From Poseidonibacter ostreae (GTDB lineage Bacteria > Campylobacterota > Campylobacteria > Campylobacterales > Arcobacteraceae): a stretch of DNA of 64,000 nt. The notes beneath the pieces were generated by a model. The model was not told the origin of the DNA, ran no database searches, and saw only the letters and a list, made by a program, of their open reading frames with translations. The DNA is taken from positions 1-64,000 of the forward strand of contig NZ_WFKI01000001.1 in the NCBI RefSeq assembly GCF_009208055.1, given 5' to 3'. This document shows, one piece after another, positions 62,420 through 64,000 of this stretch (positions within the stretch are counted from its first letter, which is position 1; every line of letters starts with the position of its first letter). A program made the translations under genes and the position numbers.

Positions 62420-64000
62420 TTATTTTGTCCAAGATTTGATTAATTCATCATAAGAAATAGTCTGTGCTTGTGGTTTCTCATTAACTAATTTAGGTTTTGG
62501 AGAACCTTCTTTTTTTAACCAATAAGAAGCATCACTTTTCTTATTAAGTTTTGGACCAATATCACCTTGAACACCAGCTCTTTCAAGTCTTTTAAGAACT
62601 TTTTCTTGTGCTTCACAAAGTGAATTTAAAGCTTCTTGTGCAGTTTTTGCCCCAGAAGATGCATCCCCAATATTTTGCCACCATAATTGTGCTAATTTTG
62701 GATAATCAGGTACATTTGTTCCCGTAGGAGACCATTGTATTCTAGCAGGTGATCTATAGAACTCTATAAGTCCACCAAGTTTAGGTGCTCTTTTTGTAAA
62801 TGACTCATGGTTAATAGATGATTCTCTAATAAATGTTAACCCTACATGAGATTTCTTTAAATCAACTGTTTTTGATGTAACAAACTGCGCATATAACCAT
62901 GCAGCTTGAGAATTTTTAACAGGAGTTGATTTCATTAAAGTCCAAGAACCAGCATCTTGATAACCAATTTTTGTTCCCTCAGTCCAGTAAGCACCATGTG
63001 GTGATGGAGCCATTCTCCATTTTGGAGTTCCATCTTCATTTACTACAGCAATTTTTTCTTTAACCATATCTGCTGTAAAGGCAGTATACCAGAACATTTG
63101 TTGAGCAATTTCACCTTGAGCAGGAACTGGTCCAGCTTCAGAGAATACCATACCAGCAGCACTTGGTGGTGCATATTTCTTTAACCATTCGTTATATTTA
63201 TTAATTGCATAAACAGCAGCTGGAGAGTTTGTAGCTCCTCCTCTTTCAATACAAGAACCAACTGGTTGAGATTTTTCATTTACTCTAATTCCCCACTCAT
63301 CAACAGGAAGACCATTTGGTTCACCTACATCACCCATTCCTGCCATTGACATCCAAGCATCAGTAAATCTCCAACCTAATGATGGATCCTTTTTACCATA
63401 ATCCATGTGTCCATAAACTTTTTTACCATCAATTACACGTCCTGTAAAGAACTCAGCAATATCTTCATAAGCAGACCAGTTAACTGGAACACCTAAGTCA
63501 TAACCGTATTTTGCTTTAAAATCAGCCATATTTTTTGGATCTGCAAACCAGTCAGCTCTAAACCAATAAAGGTTAGCGAATTGTTGATCTGGTAATTGAT
63601 ATAGCTTTCCATCAGGACCTGTTGTAAAAGAAGTACCTATAAAATCTTCTAAATCTAAGCCAGGATTAGTAACTGCTTTACCATCGTTTGCCATCCAATC
63701 TGTTAAATCTCTAGCTTGCTTATATCTCCAATGAGTTCCAATTAAATCTGAATCATTAATATAAGCATCATATATATTTTGACCTGTTTGCATTTGTGTT
63801 TGTAATTTTTCAACAACATCACCTTCACCAATAATGTCATGAATTACTTTAATTCCTGTTAAGTCATAAAATGCTTTTGTTAATGTTTTACTTTCATAAA
63901 CGTGCGTTCCAATACCTTCTGATACAACTTTAATAGTCATACCTTTATAAGGTAAGGCTGCTTTTTCAAACCAATCCATTTCAGCTTTTTGTTCAGCTTT
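62420..64000 (-). CDS. glpV: Glycerol-type ABC transporter binding protein (5' end cut)
   Basis: At least 526 residues of an extracytoplasmic solute-binding protein; the ORF continues past the window end, so the signal peptide is missing. VSEGIGTHVYESKTLTKAFYDLTG, YQLPDQQFANLYWFRADWF and EIAQQMFWYTAFTADMV match the GlpV-type family-1 binding proteins of rhizobial glycerol importers. The permeases and ATPases are probably upstream, outside the window. With GlpK it points to active glycerol uptake. Confidence 0.75.
   Translation of the reverse strand, partial: KAEQKAEMDWFEKAALPYKGMTIKVVSEGIGTHVYESKTLTKAFYDLTGIKVIHDIIGEGDVVEKLQTQMQTGQNIYDAYINDSDLIGTHWRYKQARDLTDWMANDGKAVTNPGLDLEDFIGTSFTTGPDGKLYQLPDQQFANLYWFRADWFADPKNMADFKAKYGYDLGVPVNWSAYEDIAEFFTGRVIDGKKVYGHMDYGKKDPSLGWRFTDAWMSMAGMGDVGEPNGLPVDEWGIRVNEKSQPVGSCIERGGATNSPAAVYAINKYNEWLKKYAPPSAAGMVFSEAGPVPAQGEIAQQMFWYTAFTADMVKEKIAVVNEDGTPKWRMAPSPHGAYWTEGTKIGYQDAGSWTLMKSTPVKNSQAAWLYAQFVTSKTVDLKKSHVGLTFIRESSINHESFTKRAPKLGGLIEFYRSPARIQWSPTGTNVPDYPKLAQLWWQNIGDASSGAKTAQEALNSLCEAQEKVLKRLERAGVQGDIGPKLNKKSDASYWLKKEGSPKPKLVNEKPQAQTISYDELIKSWTK

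Noticed and set aside
1..64000. CRISPR arrays, rRNA and tRNA genes
   Set aside because: I saw no regular 25-40-nt repeats with spacers, and no tRNA arms or rRNA sequence, though a covariance search was not possible.

Overview
The window is AT-rich chromosomal DNA (genes and spacers dominated by A/T, short AAGGA-type ribosome sites, frequent TTG/GTG starts) and looks like a member of the Campylobacterota, most probably an Arcobacter-type organism. The pointers are a tungstate/selenium-dependent formate dehydrogenase locus, a selenocysteine-containing SelD and a DauR-type regulator beside an alr-dadA-ridA cluster. This placement is inferred from gene content; there is no rRNA gene here to test it, and I recognised no tRNA.

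Region 1 (1-23.9 kb) is mostly housekeeping and stress genes: a GH114-like lipoprotein, a DRE-TIM aldolase, a 2-Cys peroxiredoxin, two rhodaneses, a D-amino-acid catabolic operon (ridA-dadA-alr) with a divergent YheO/DauR-type regulator, a DJ-1/pyridoxamine-oxidase pair divergent from a MocR-type regulator, an SLC13 permease, a MarR regulator with a very clear palindromic operator, a DjlA-like co-chaperone, a RluE-like pseudouridine synthase and a run of exported hydrolases.

Region 2 (23.87-35.44 kb) is the most unusual part: a chromosomal integron. Six attC-like recombination sites separate seven cassettes, all on the minus strand. A decayed integron integrase (intI) with an IntI-specific RRHH insert lies at the other end, divergently transcribed, with attI between them. 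In all six complete cassettes the R'' core is the exact reverse complement of the core at the cassette's own 5' edge, which is the expected signature of cassettes inserted by an integrase. From attI the cargo is: a tautomerase; an abortive-infection-like protein; a trypsin-like protease; a large DEAD/DEAH helicase with a nuclease-like tail; a roughly 3.9 kb two-gene cassette with a fused m5C+m6A DNA methyltransferase and an HNH endonuclease; an alpha/beta hydrolase; and a truncated last cassette cut off at a short repeat. Several cargo genes look like phage defence. The integrase carries a frameshift in an A-tract and a deletion of about 33 codons, so the array is probably frozen.

Region 3 (35.4-53.1 kb) is a formate dehydrogenase super-cluster on the minus strand. 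It encodes a Fe-S protein, a TorD-type chaperone, a small Tat protein, FdhA (selenocysteine at an in-frame TGA), FdhB and FdhC, then FdhD, a conserved unknown, a ModE-like regulator, a NifS-like cysteine desulfurase, MoeA and the tungstate importer TupABC. A divergent periplasmic sensor protein, histidine kinase and response regulator probably control it, and a tandem direct repeat lies in the shared promoter region.

Region 4 (53.1-57.6 kb) pairs a PhnDCE-like ABC importer with a divergent selD whose own Sec codon is at position 16. The neighbourhood suggests selenium-oxyanion uptake that supplies FdhA and SelD. Region 5 (57.6-64 kb) is a glycerol-to-pyruvate block: a glycerol-type ABC binding protein (cut by the window end), GlpK, non-phosphorylating GapN and pyruvate kinase.
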